A DNA stretch of 64,000 bases from positions 247,508 to 311,507 of the forward strand of contig JALPQD010000637.1 in NCBI GenBank assembly GCA_023101885.1. Direction: 5' to 3'. The stretch is from Typhlomys cinereus. Lineage: Eukaryota > Chordata > Mammalia > Rodentia > Platacanthomyidae. Below, piece after piece: positions 45,593 to 55,751 of the stretch. Position 1 is the stretch's first letter; each line of letters begins with the position of its first letter. A program made the position numbers and the translations under genes. The notes beneath the pieces were generated by a model. It made no database searches, was not told the origin of the DNA, and was given only the letters and a program-made list of their open reading frames with translations.

Positions 45593-46844
45593 GGCAGAAG
45601 AAGAAACTGGCCATTCCTCCCCTTTCCTTGCTTTCCCCTTTCCCTTCAGCGTTCAGCATATTTTCATCGTTCCTTTTCCTGACCAGTATTTCTGACCTAT
45701 CTTTTCTCCCTTAGGCTATGGCATTTACTCAATTCAGTAAATACCAGTTGTAGCCACTCTGGGAGGAAGGCATTTGAAAATGAAGGTCACTATTGATAGT
45801 CCACTGGCTATGGACAAGTGCACCCCTAAAATGATCTTGCTGCGAGCAAGAGTTCTCTGACGGACAGAGACTGGACAGTTTGCTGCAGCTGAAGTTAAGA
45901 AATTGTTCTGGATGTTTCGTGGGAATAGCTTTGATTCTGATATCATGAATTTTCACATGAAAAAAAGAGAGAAAATTACATGGTATTTTGCCTTTTAATA
46001 AACCCACATTCATTGAGTACCTTTTCTGTGGGGACCAAAACTGCTCATTTGTTTTCTTTGGAGCTTTTTTTTTATTTTGTAATTTCTATGTTTACGTAAA
46101 TGAGTTTGACGTGAAAAAATTGTGTAAATTGCTGACAATTTCATGGAAAACTATGTGAGCTGACTGTTGAATGCTGCAATAGTTTTTGACTATGAGGCTT
46201 TGGGAGGAGGAAAAATATCTTCTGAGATTATAGTGAAGATTATTTGGGGATGGCTGAACTTTCTTCAGAGAGATATATAACTGGGTAATAGAAGACTAGG
46301 TATATAAATACTAAGATTTAAAAAAAAAACACTGTGCCAAATTTATTCAAGGGGTAAACCAGATTGTAGGATTGATTCAATGATTTTTAAGATAAAGTCC
46401 ATACATTCAGTAGAAGACATAAAAGCCAAGTAAAGAATTTGTGAAAAAATGCTGATTTTTTAGAGCCACTTTTTTGTGTGAATTTTGTTTTATCAGATAA
46501 TACTTTTATATTTACTTTTGTGTCTCTGGGGTTTGTGTGTCCTACATGCTGGACTAATCATTTGCAACTGAGCCACAACCCAAGCTCCACCTTCTTAATA
46601 GATTATAGAGCTGTGTTCACTTGTTCCAGAGAAGTGGTTAGGTGGCAGGTCGTACGCTGAGTGCTTCAGACTTCGTGGGGACTCACATTCTGTTGGAGCC
46701 TATCACATATCCTCAAGTGTGACAGCAAGCCTGGAGGGTGGCTCTGTTTCAATAAAACGTTGTCTAAACACTGAAATTTTAGTTTCCTATCATGGAATAT
46801 TCTTTGATTTCACCTCCAAACATTTCAAAAAGTAAAAACTGGTT
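45593..46844. other. Intron sequence, no supported feature
   Basis: Mostly AT-rich. An ID-like inverted piece (GCTGGACTAATC, AACTGAGCCACAACCC) lies at 46540-46588. Confidence 0.45.
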
Positions 46845-47065
46845 TGGGGAGATATGGCTCATCCAGTAGAAATGGCTATGCAAGCGTGATAACTGACAGC
46901 CAGGTGAAAGGTGGGTGATGTAGAGACGTGCCTGCAGTTCGAGGGCTCAGAAGACAGAGGTAGGTGGTCCCCAGAGCAAGTTCTGAATTCAGATGATTAA
47001 AGTGCAGCGTTCTCAAGTGTGTAGGCACATATGTGTGTTCGCACACATATACATGTGGAAAAAAA
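46845..47065 (+). mobile_element. B4-type SINE
   Basis: TTTGGGGAGATATGGCTCAT head, a degenerate ID part, a B1-like middle (GAGGGCTCAGAAGACAGAGG) and a CACACATATACATG tail. Confidence 0.6.
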
Positions 47066-47395
47066 CACGAATATTTTTTGCTTGTATATAAACAGGGGAA
47101 CTGAGATTCCAAGAAGTTCTAAAAATGTCTGACGTGTTCTGTGTTAAGAATCTGAAAGTTTCCAAACTAAATGCATCATTGGTGGGAAAAGGAAAAAGAA
47201 AAAAAAGCTGTTGCTAATTTTTGTTCCAGAAAAATTATAGATGCTTAGATTTTTGGAGCTTAGTTACACAGTGAGCCTGTAGGGTAGCTGGCAATATCTG
47301 TCTCTGTTTGTCTCTCTGCATTTGAACTGGGATTTGCTACACTATTGTACACTTCAAGATGTTCATCAAACTCTTTACTTAGTCTTTCAATGGTC

Positions 47396-47462
47396 TTCCA
47401 AGGTCACTGATATTCTGCACTCTGGTTAGTTGTGGTTTTCTGCCTCACTTGTGCTCCATTGT
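47396..47462. repeat. 67-bp exact direct repeat, copy 1
   Basis: Identical to 48419-48485 over 67 bp, from TTCCAAGGTCACTG to GTGCTCCATTGT. The second copy sits within an antisense L1-like 3' UTR piece. Confidence 0.88.
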
Positions 47463-47494
47463 GAATATTGTATTCCTATTGCTTCACTATAGTA

Positions 47495-47663
47495 ATTATT
47501 TTCTGTGTATAACAGTTACTAGGGTGCATCCACATACATCCACATGTATATATAATCATTAATTCCTGAGTGTAACAGTTACTAGGGTGCATCCACATGC
47601 GTGCATAACCATTAATTCCTGGGTATCACAGTGACTAGGATGAATCCAAGTGTATATATAACC
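47495..47663. repeat. 53-63 bp tandem, three units
   Basis: Units at 47495-47557, 47558-47610 and 47611-47663 share ATTAATTCCTGRGT, AGTKACTAGG and a terminal TAACC. The first is longer by a CATCCACATA stutter. Confidence 0.85.
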
Positions 47664-47892
47664 ATTCTCCTATCTTTTGTCTCCTGGACTGGTCAGTTTT
47701 AATCTTTTGTTTTTGATTACAAAACACATGTGCCTATTTTTAACCAATCAAAAATAATCTTGATAAAAGGCTTCATTAAACCTTAATGTAACCTCAATTA
47801 TGTTTTAGTCACTTAGACAATAATAATGCTATAATATCTTTCTATGTATTATATATTCGCTTTTGGCAAATATCTGTTAAAAAACCTGTTCC

Positions 47893-48221
47893 TCCTCAAA
47901 AATTTTTTTTAAAAATTATTTATTCAACTGTGCGCATGTGCGTATGTATGTGCGTATGTATGTGCGTGTGCGTGTGCGTGTGCGTGTGCGTGTGCGTGTG
48001 TGTGTGTGTAGAACCACGGACGAATTTGGGAACCACCATGGACGCCTCCACCTCCTTCTGCCCCAGGATTCACAGGCCCCGCCCTACCAGGACCAGAAGC
48101 GCAGGCCGCCCCCGCTTCCGCCTGGCGTCTATACGTGGGATCTGGGATCCGAACTCAGGACCTTCCGCCTGCAAGGCAGAGGCTTAACCCCTGAGCCACC
48201 TCTCCAGCCCTCCTCAAAAAT
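47893..48221 (-). mobile_element. Young tRNA-derived SINE, GC-rich body
   Basis: The element (about 47904-48210) has a (TGTGCG)n tail, AGAACCACGGACGAATTTGG, CCACCATGGACGCCTCCACC, GCGCAGGCCGCCCCCGC, GATCCGAACTCAGGACC, GGCTTAACCCCTGAGCC and head CCTCTCCAGCCC. CpG sites are retained. Flanks TCCTCAAAAAT at 47893-47903 and 48211-48221. Confidence 0.9.
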
Positions 48222-48339
48222 ATTTTTTAAAAAATTATTCAATTGTAACATTTACCAAAATGTGAATGTATTTTTTCGTTCAACTCAGTTATGATCTTTA
48301 CTGATTAATTTTGACCCCTGAGCTATTTCTCCAGCCCAA

Positions 48340-48490
48340 GCTTTTACAATCTTACTGCTTCCTCTTTCTCAAGGTTTCCTGAACCTTGATGTGGGGAAAT
48401 ATTTTGATGGACTGAGTATTCCAAGGTCACTGATATTCTGCACTCTGGTTAGTTGTGGTTTTCTGCCTCACTTGTGCTCCATTGTAATAG
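48340..48490 (-). mobile_element. L1 3' UTR-like piece
   Basis: TTTTACAATCTTACTGCTTCCTC, CAAGGTTTCCTGAACCTTG and ATGTGGGGAAATATTTTGATGG parallel the type A/B 3' UTR around 38690-38760. It ends in the 67-bp direct repeat. Confidence 0.6.
48419..48485. repeat. 67-bp exact direct repeat, copy 2
   Basis: Second copy of 47396-47462, 1,023 bp downstream. Confidence 0.88.
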
Positions 48491-48906
48491 GTGCATCGTG
48501 ATTGAACGCTGAGAACTTTTACTAAGTTTTTATAGTGAACACCAAGACATTTGTTCCTGTTTAGTGTCTATTTGCTTCCCTTTTCCTGTTATTTGGATAG
48601 GTTTACAATATCAGGCATGAGTTCCTGACAATAAGAGGGGTCTTAGAACTCACTCAGAAAGTAATTGGGTACCCAGGGGTCTTACACATTGCTGTTGCTC
48701 CCCTGGATTCTTCTTACCAGAGTTGTAGTAGCTTGCAGAGTCCATACCTAGTGAGACCCTTGATAAGGCCTTTAATTTCTTTAGCAGTCTTGAATTTTCA
48801 GTGTACAGGTCTTAATTTTCTTTTGTTAATATTATTCTTATGAATTCTTATGCATCCTTTTAACATAAATTATGAATGGGAATAGTGCAGAAATCTAAAT
48901 GTTTAT

Positions 48907-49344
48907 TGTTGCCAAATCCCCACCGGGCCAGCTGTGGTGGGGGGGAAGAGGGGAAACAGCAGGGGCCTCGTGGGCTCAAAGCAAATGGGCGACCGGGCGA
49001 TGGGGTCACCACTCAGACCCCGGGAGTCAGGCGAGAAGCAGCAGGCAGAGGAGGAGTTGGCTGCAGTCTCAGCTTCATTCAGGAAGTGTTTGGGTTTATA
49101 CAGGGTTGGGGTCCAATCAGGTGTTGCCACCCTCCACTAGGGGGGGACAGCCACCAATCATTTGACTGTTTACTGGGTGTCCCTTGCAGGGGCAGGTTAG
49201 ATGGCCACTTCCCATTGGTCGTTCATCCCTCCTTCCCATTGGTTGTTCATCCTTCCGCTTGCATGGTTCCTCTATTGGGACATGTCCGGAGCATGTCCGT
49301 ACCGGGAGCCTGGGCTAGAGTCTCCCTGAATCAGTAGTGTTACA
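48907..49344 (-). repeat. 3' LTR of the endogenous retrovirus
   Basis: 438 bp with TG...CA ends (TGTTGCC...GTTACA on +). It aligns with the other LTR over its length, with scattered substitutions and small indels. Its poly(A) signal reads AATGAA instead of AATAAA; the TATA is TATAAA at 49097-49102. Confidence 0.87.
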
Positions 49345-49581
49345 TTTCACCCTTTTATTTATTTATAAATTTTTTCAGTGAGGACCATGATAACTGGGGT
49401 GACCCCGAGACTCTTCAGCTGTGTGGAATATAGGTGACTGTGCCTGGCTTAGACTGGACACCACCCTCGTGTGGAGCCTTGCCCACACCACTTACCTACC
49501 AGTCATGAGACCACCACAGCGAAGGAATCATGGTCTCAAAAGGGAACTCAAGGCGTGGCAGAAAAAAGCAGGTTTTCATCA

Positions 49582-50094
49582 TTACAGGGGCAGGCTGAGA
49601 AGGTGCAGGTGGGGCAGGTGGAGAAACGATCCAGAATAGCTGGTGAGACACAAATCAAAACCTAACAATTGTAAATTATTAAGGCATAGCTTCAGTGGAG
49701 GACAGCCAGGCTTCCAATGGTCCTTTGGTGATCTTAGGAATGTCCGAAGCCAGAATGGATGCCCTGGAGACCTGTGCAAAGCAAGCTTGAGTTGTAAACG
49801 GTGAGACCTTACTGGTTGCCATTTGCATCTAAATAGGACAATTAGCACTAATAGGGCAGCTCCAAAAGTTAACCAAGTTACCAAATTTAGGAGTGAAAAG
49901 AAGGCAGGTATCCTGTCCCATAATTGTTTGCCAAGGGACTCAGCAGTAATAATTTGAACTTTAGTCCTGTTAATTTTTGATATGTAAAGGACAGTTTGAA
50001 ACATTCCAGATGCCATTAATATTGGCGAGCAGGAGGCATATGGCCTCCTGGACTTCCCTCTTGCGAGCCAGGAAGAGCAGTGCTCAGGACACAT
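49582..50094 (-). pseudogene. Retroviral envelope transmembrane-subunit tail
   Basis: A 170-codon frame with a hydrophobic segment at about residues 64-90 (LLNLVTWLTFGAALLVLIVL), preceded by an amphipathic membrane-proximal stretch and followed by a basic KW juncture, as in a retroviral TM anchor. The surface subunit, fusion peptide and ectodomain are missing. Residues after about 110 probably run into 3' noncoding sequence. It lies just upstream of the 3' LTR in sense. Confidence 0.6.
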
Positions 50095-50099
50095 TTAAA

Positions 50100-51063
50100 G
50101 GATTTTTTTTCTTTCTTGGGGGGGGGGATTTCAGGTTTATCAGCTTGGGTGTGCCTGCTAGTATTTTATCTATCTCCTTAGGCAGATGGAGAAACTCCTT
50201 AAGTAATGTAAGCTAAAATCTTGCAAGGGAAAAATTAGCTCTTAGAATTTCCTGAAAACAGACTATTGATCCTGTTTTGTTTCAAAGGAATGGGGTCTGA
50301 CTAAAGTGCAGGCTTGAATTCCTGTTCCACCTTAGTGGGAGTACACATGGGAGCATGGACTTAGAAAGCAGATTTGTACTCAAGAAAGGGAGCTCATACA
50401 TACCAGGAGAAGGAAGAAATTCCAATGAACTTTTTAGACGACAATTATATTTTCCTAGTTGCTAGATTTGATGGGATAAAATTCTATAAAAGAAGTCAGA
50501 GGAATGAGCAAGTTTGATCAAGCAATATCATGGTGGCTTTGCTATTTTGGAATACATAGAAAAACCATTAAGAATACAATGGAATTTTCATTTGTAGTCC
50601 CATTAAAGATCAAAACCAAGCGAGAAAATTTTTCATGAAAGAAAACTTACGATCTATCAGAAAAACAATTGTGATCGATATAAAACATAACTAGTTAAGG
50701 CCTTAGATGTTATTAAAATTATTTGTTCTCATTTTTAAGTATGCATACATATATTTAAAAATGGCATGCCAAAAATTTTATATTAGCACACAAAGAAAAT
50801 AAAAAATTGAAGTGGCCACAGATTTCTTATGTTGAAACACAAGACATACAACATGTAAACACAGAACATATAAACATACAAGCACACGAACAACATTTTA
50901 CTGGTAATTACAATTTACCAGCAACTGTCTTAAAATTACCCTTGAAAGCTTTATTAAAGGCGGATTAACATTTAGGAAAACCTTATTTAAAACAAGACCT
51001 CATATTAGTTAAGTCCGGCAGCTTAGCTTAATTATGAAAAACATCTAGCAAGGAAAAGCATCC
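50100..51063. other. Unassigned AT-rich interior of the endogenous retrovirus
   Basis: Between the gag remnant and the envelope tail there is no pro/pol motif and no long frame. It could be remnant viral or acquired sequence. Confidence 0.4.
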
Positions 51064-51237
51064 TCATCCATAGGTCCATTCCCACATTTTCTCTGGGGGG
51101 ATCCAAGGTGCTAAAACTGTAGCCTCATTCCAAAGTTCCTCCAGGCCAGCAGTCTTAACCTTGAGGCCTCTAGTCTCTAGGAGAGATTTTAAGACATGTA
51201 TCTGGGGCTCCTTACAGTCTGAGGGGAGGTTGCCCAT
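51064..51237 (-). pseudogene. Retroviral gag remnant (matrix N-terminus)
   Basis: 58 codons from a Met-Gly start (a myristoylation-type N-terminus), with the leucine-rich and PW-containing pattern of betaretroviral matrix proteins. It stops at 51064; the rest of gag is gone. It sits about 470 bp downstream of the primer site, as expected for a leader. Matrix targets Gag to membrane; this fragment cannot assemble particles. Confidence 0.6.
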
Positions 51238-51706
51238 TTTTTTAAAGAATAGAGATGAGATCAAAAGAGGCGCAGATGAGACAAGGAATGTATCGGACCC
51301 AAATGCCTTATGCTTGGTGGGGGCTTCCAGAGGTTTGCTAATCCCCTGGCCTTATGCGCATATGGTGCCTCCAGGTCAGGCCAGTTCAATGTAATCGAGC
51401 CTGGGCTCTGAGTTCTGAGGGCATCAGTCTCTCATGTGCGTTCCTAATCTTAAGGGGGGGCTTGCTGAATGAGCGATTGGGTTCCTAACCTAAAGTGGGG
51501 CTCTTTGATCATCAGCAAATCAAACGAGCAATTGGGGTTCCTTGCTCATCGGCAAATCAAGTGAGCGATTGTGCTCCTAAGGACAAACAGGGAAAGGGGA
51601 AGAGGAGGGGGCCACCGGCTCACCTTCAGGCACCATAAGCACATAAACCAAAGGGTCCGCTCACCAAACTTTACCGGAGCGGGTGTCTCGTCTACACCGA
51701 AGGCAA

Positions 51707-51724
51707 CCCCGTGTTGGAGTGCCA
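51707..51724 (-). other. Retroviral primer-binding site
   Basis: TGGCACTCCAACACGGGG, two bases from the LTR edge. Resembles the primer site for a lysine tRNA, with differences. Confidence 0.6.
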
Positions 51725-51726
51725 GA

Positions 51727-52171
51727 TGTGGCCGAATCCCCACCGGGCCAGCCAGGGGAAGAGGGGAAATGGCAGGGGCCTCGTGGGCTTGAGGTGAATG
51801 GGTGAGCAAGCAACAAGGTCACCACTGGGTCACCACCCAGATCCTGGGAGTCAGGTGAGAAGCAGCAGGCAGAGGATGAGTTGGTTGCAGACTCAGCTTT
51901 ATTCAGGAAGTGTTTGGGCTTATATAGGGTCGGGGTCCAATCAGGTGTGGCCATCCCTCCACTGGGGGGGGGGCAGCCACCAATCATTTGACTGTTTACT
52001 AGGTGTCTATTGCAGGGGCAGGTTAGATGGCCGCTTCCTATTGGTTGTTCATCCCTCCTTTCTATTGGTTGTTCATCCTTCCGCCTGTATGGTTCCTCTA
52101 TTGGGACATATCCTGGGCATGTCCGTACCCAGGAGCCCAGGCTAGAGCCTTCCTGAATTGGTAGTGCCGTA
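51727..52171 (-). repeat. 5' LTR of the endogenous retrovirus
   Basis: 445 bp. On - it ends GGGGATTCGGCCACA next to the primer site. CCAAT motifs (near 52055 and 52075 on -), a TATATAAG box at 51920-51927 and AATAAAG at 51897-51903 give a compact promoter plus poly(A) signal. The outer end reads TACGGC rather than TG, so it is mutated relative to the other LTR. Confidence 0.85.
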
Positions 52172-52177
52172 GTTTAT

Positions 52178-52667
52178 CTCTACTACGTTTTTGTTTCTGA
52201 GTTTGACTGTGCACTAGCCACACTGACTTTCTTGCAAGGTTTACGTGAGTTATGAAGATCTAAAGAGCCTTAAAATCAGCTCTGTCATGTCTATGGATTG
52301 GGACAAATTTGACTACACTGACTAACAGCTTTTCCATTTGGAATGAGGCAGCACCGTAAGGATCCATTTGTGAGGCATTTAATGCTCTTATCAAGGAAGT
52401 TAGATTTGAATTTCTGGCAGAGTCAAGTCTAAATTTTACCTTATTATTGAACTTCCTTATGAAGGAGGCTTTGCTAAGGTTGATGTAAGTGAGGATTGGT
52501 AATTTACTTTAAAATGATGGAATCACTCTCTTTTCTGGCTTCTCTCTCAGAACTATTCAAGGATAATGTAGAATATTTTTGAAGTTTTTAAGACTTTTGT
52601 AAATGAAGAGTTATTATGATATGATTCTTTTTTGTATGGAGTGGTATAGAATTATGTTTTATCTTAT
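52178..52667. other. Intron sequence, no supported feature
   Basis: No recognisable repeat or exon. Confidence 0.5.
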
Positions 52668-52797
52668 TTTTTGGGGTGTGTATGCAGTGTGTGGAGTTCA
52701 GAGGGTAACCTACAGGAGTTGGTTCTCTCTTGCCCTGTGAACTCCGGGGCTTCATCTCAGGTCATCAATTTCCTGCTGAGCAATCTCTCTGATCTTG
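52668..52797 (-). mobile_element. B2-like SINE, diverged
   Basis: GTGTATGCAGTGTGTGGAGT, TAACCTACAGGAGTTGGTTC and CTGCTGAGCAATCTCTCTG give an inverted B2-type order. Confidence 0.6.
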
Positions 52798-53814
52798 GAA
52801 TTATCTTTAAAGGTGTATCTGAAGGTGCCGACATTAAAAACCCATTAGAAGAAACTTATCACTGATGCTTGTTTTCGTTTTTGGTGGTTCCTGACAGAAA
52901 CTATGCTTTAATTATTCCTCCAGACTCCGTAGTGTTTTGTATATTGCAGCAATCAGTAAAAATTTGCTATATAAACAAAAGGTTAGGCACTTTCTTAGGA
53001 AAAAATGTAATATTATCACTTTTAAAGCTGCTGGAGATTCTTTCAACAGAAGGCTCCCTCCCCCCCCCCCAAATATCAAAGAGGCACATTTTTGCTAAAT
53101 CAGCACAATATAACAGCAGTCTATAAGTGGTTAAATTTGTTCATATGTAGTAAGGAAAGGAAACATTGATAAAACAATGGACTGTTCCTTTAAACTGGCA
53201 TTTTAATTTTAGGTCTATTATTTTTACCTTCATAAGAATTAAATTGACAGGAAGAATAGCAGGCAACATCTTAATCAATAGGTTGTTGGCAGATAATGTC
53301 AATAGAAGGCAATTATGGGCAGTTATTTCAGCTTATAGTTTGAACACTGAATTAAGTTGTAAATGCATACTATATTCTCTTTTTACTCTTTATTTTGTGG
53401 TATGGATTACTATTTTTTGTTACTTTGAGTGTAAATACTTTTAAATAGGGTATATTTAGTATTAGGAGGTGTAGACATATGCTTTACATAACTTATCTTA
53501 AAATTATTATCAAATTTATGTATGATATGCAATTACCTTATTGCTTTCTTGACAATTAAAAAATTTTTCACCTTTTAAAATTTTGAAAGGCCAATTAGCT
53601 GTATTTTAAAAGTGCCATTGATATTCAAATCTATTTTGATGCATAATTATTAGGTATCTTATTTTATCTTAAAGATCATACCAGGTACTGTGAGCACTAT
53701 GTAGTGTTGATGTTGGGCCAGGTCCAGTGGTAGCGAGGGTCTGTGGATAGCATCCCAAGTGGTCACTTTTGTCTAAGTCACGACTAAACTGGTTTATGGT
53801 TTTTTTCATCTTTG
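52798..53814. other. AT-rich intron sequence, no supported feature
   Basis: A C-run at 53059-53070. No repeat family recognised. Confidence 0.5.
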
Positions 53815-54018
53815 ATAAAGGGTCTCACATAGCCTATGCTGGCCTTACACTTGCTGTGTAGCTGAAGTTGACCTGAGCTTCTGCACCTCGTGCCTCTACC
53901 CGCCAAGTGTTGGTGCAGGAGCGCCACTATGCCCAGTGTTACACGTGCTGGGAATCAACCCGCAGCTTTGAGCCTGGTAGGCAAGCATTCCAGCGGCTGA
54001 ATCGCATCCCCAGCTCTC
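53815..54018 (-). mobile_element. B4-type SINE (B1 joined to ID)
   Basis: Inverted B1 (AAAGGGTCTCACATAGCC, TTGCTGTGTAGCTGAAGTTG, CCGCCAAGTGTTGG) continues into inverted ID (TGCTGGGAATCAACCCGC, TAGGCAAGCATTCC, CATCCCCAGC). Confidence 0.82.
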
Positions 54019-54527
54019 AGCGTCTACGTGAAAGAGAACTACTGCGTTTGCGAAGCTACCTGATTGCAGACGCTTTCTCGGTGTTTTAAAATCCCTTCTT
54101 TGCCTCTTCTTAACTTTTAGGATTTTTTTCTTTTAGCTTCATCTAACATTTTCAGCATCTGTCCTTTATTGGATATCTTTAAAGTATCCAAAGCAGTGTT
54201 TAAACTGGTTTCATTTTCAGTCTTATTTGAGAGGTTTATGTATTTAATGGAACACATGGTGGTCACTACAACGCACACAGAAAGGCTGTGAGATAAAACT
54301 AATAGTCTCTCAATCAGCTTCTATTAGTGGGAACAGAAGTTTGTTTCAGCTCTTCCTTTGGTATTGAGCAGGAAGGAGGGAACTCTGTTGCCCAAAAGGA
54401 ATAAAAAGAGTTTATCTGAAAAGGTAGTTAAAAGGAGATCATGTTCCAACAGCGATGCCAGGAGACAATTTTACTCTATTTATAAAAGAAACTTGTCTAT
54501 CACATTGTACGTTTAAAAAGAAACTTT

Positions 54528-54535
54528 TTTTTGTA

Positions 54536-54566
<31 letters not shown>

Positions 54567-54650
54567 GTGTGTATGTATGTGTGTGTGGCTCAAGGGTGAA
54601 ATTGGGAATCATCCTGGATTGCTCCCTTTGGTCTCCACAGGCACATACAC
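54528..54650 (-). mobile_element. tRNA-derived SINE, tail and part of body
   Basis: (TG)n/(TATG)n at 54534-54586, then GGCTCAAGGGTGAAATTGGG and AATCATCCTGGATTGCTCCC. The head side is replaced by a simple-repeat block. Confidence 0.7.
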
Positions 54651-54668
54651 TCAAGTGCAGCACAACAC

Positions 54669-54689
54669 CACACACACACACACACACAC

Positions 54690-54734
<45 letters not shown>

Positions 54735-54866
54735 GAGAGAGGGAGGAGAGAGAGAGAGAGAGAAGAGAGGGAGGGAGGGAGAGAGAGAGAGGGAGGGAGA
54801 GAGAGAGAGAGAGAGGAGGAGAGAGAGAGAAGGAGGGAGGGAGGGAGGGAGGGAGAGAGAGAGAGC
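54669..54866. repeat. (AC)n then 170-bp (GA)n-rich purine tract
   Basis: (CA)n at 54669-54690, followed by GAGA/GGGA units to 54866. Frames on both strands here are repeat artefacts. Confidence 0.93.
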
Positions 54867-55162
54867 AAACAGACAAACAAACAAAAAATGAGGAGGGGAT
54901 TACTGTGTCTCACAACTTATGGAAATAATTATCATGTCTGAGAAGGCATCATGTAATGAAGTCTAAAGGATGTGGTGTCTAAGTTGGGACCAGAAATATG
55001 AGCTTTATAGGTGAAGGATATTGGCATTACGGGGATGGAGGAGTCTGGTTGTACCAAACTAGCTTTCAGCATGTTTATCAATAACTTCTGCGAGTAAGTT
55101 GTGCTAACTGGTTGACCTCATGCTAACAGAGACTAAGACTGTGGCAGTTGTTGAAATGGCTT

Positions 55163-55312
55163 ACTGAGATCTTTGTCTATGAAATTCTGATTCTCCTGCC
55201 TCCACCTCTGGAGTGCTGTGATTACAGGCGCGACCTTGGGATGCTGAGGATCGAATCCAGGGCTCCTGCATGCTGGGAAAGCACTCCTCCACCCGAGCCC
55301 CCTCTCACTATC
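55163..55312 (-). mobile_element. B1-ID (B4-type) SINE
   Basis: CTGATTCTCCTGCCTCCACC and GTGCTGTGATTACAGGC (inverted B1) continue into GGATCGAATCCAGGGC and CTGCATGCTGGGAAAGCACT (inverted ID). Confidence 0.78.
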
Positions 55313-55751
55313 TTTTTCTTTGACAGCCTCATGCGTGTATGCAGTCAAGAGTTCCTCTTTTTCTCCAGTGCGTTAGAAATTAGCTCAATGAAGACTCTAT
55401 TAGTTTTATAAAAAGGCCTGTTAATGACGGAAGCCTTAGTAATGAGACCACAGCCATCATACAGATTCAGCAATAGCAAAAGCAGACAGCAGTTTTTAAC
55501 TGAATGCCGCTAGTCACTTGAGCACAGCTTTCTTGTAGGAAGATGAGATCATGTTTCTTTAACTCCAGAACATTTGTGAAAAACAAATGTTGATTCGAAC
55601 CTGCATTGCTAATGAGATGTGGTGCTCTCAGTATCAGATGATATTATAAGCTGAGTCGTGGAATACTCTTGGAATTGTGTTGGCTGATTAATTCTGAAAT
55701 GGGCCTAGGTTGGAACTTAAATGGTAAGTTGTTTGGGGTTGTGTTTTTCAG
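55313..55751 (+). other. CTNNA3: Intron sequence directly upstream of the second exon
   Basis: No recognised repeat. The 3' splice site has only TTTTTC before AG, with GTTTGGGGTTGTG upstream. A donor-like GGTAAGTT lies at 55723-55730, about 20 bp before the acceptor. Confidence 0.55.

Larger units (their letters stand above)
48901..52177 (-). mobile_element. Class II endogenous retrovirus, internally deleted, 6-bp target duplication
   Basis: Two LTRs (48907-49344 and 51727-52171) flank only about 2.4 kb of internal sequence. The whole is bounded by GTTTAT at 48901-48906 and 52172-52177. A 6-bp duplication, a Lys-type primer site and a matrix-like gag start point to the ERVK/betaretrovirus-like class. 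In sense order (right to left): 5' LTR, primer site, leader, the first 58 gag codons, unassigned AT-rich sequence, an envelope transmembrane tail and 3' LTR. Most of gag and all of pro, pol and the envelope surface part are missing, so it is replication-dead. Confidence 0.88.
23827..55751 (+). other. CTNNA3: Complete CTNNA3 intron between the two exons
   Basis: The intron is 31,925 bp, from donor GTGAGT at 23827 to acceptor CAG at 55749-55751. It is a phase 1 intron and splits a serine codon (A|GT). It holds old L1 ORF2 pieces, younger L1 insertions, a deleted endogenous retrovirus and many SINEs. No nested gene is visible on either strand. Confidence 0.9.

Noticed and set aside
45734..46013. 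94- and 70-codon frames on -
   Set aside because: No domain, no splice context and an AT-rich intron background.
48170..48210. tRNA gene
   Set aside because: A- and B-box sequences are present, but only as the head of a SINE. No cloverleaf with a proper anticodon arm is evident.
48876..49337. 153-codon open frame on +
   Set aside because: It lies antisense within the 3' LTR of the endogenous retrovirus, with no similar protein expected.
54439..54928. Long overlapping frames on both strands
   Set aside because: They come from (CA)n and (GA)n repeats.
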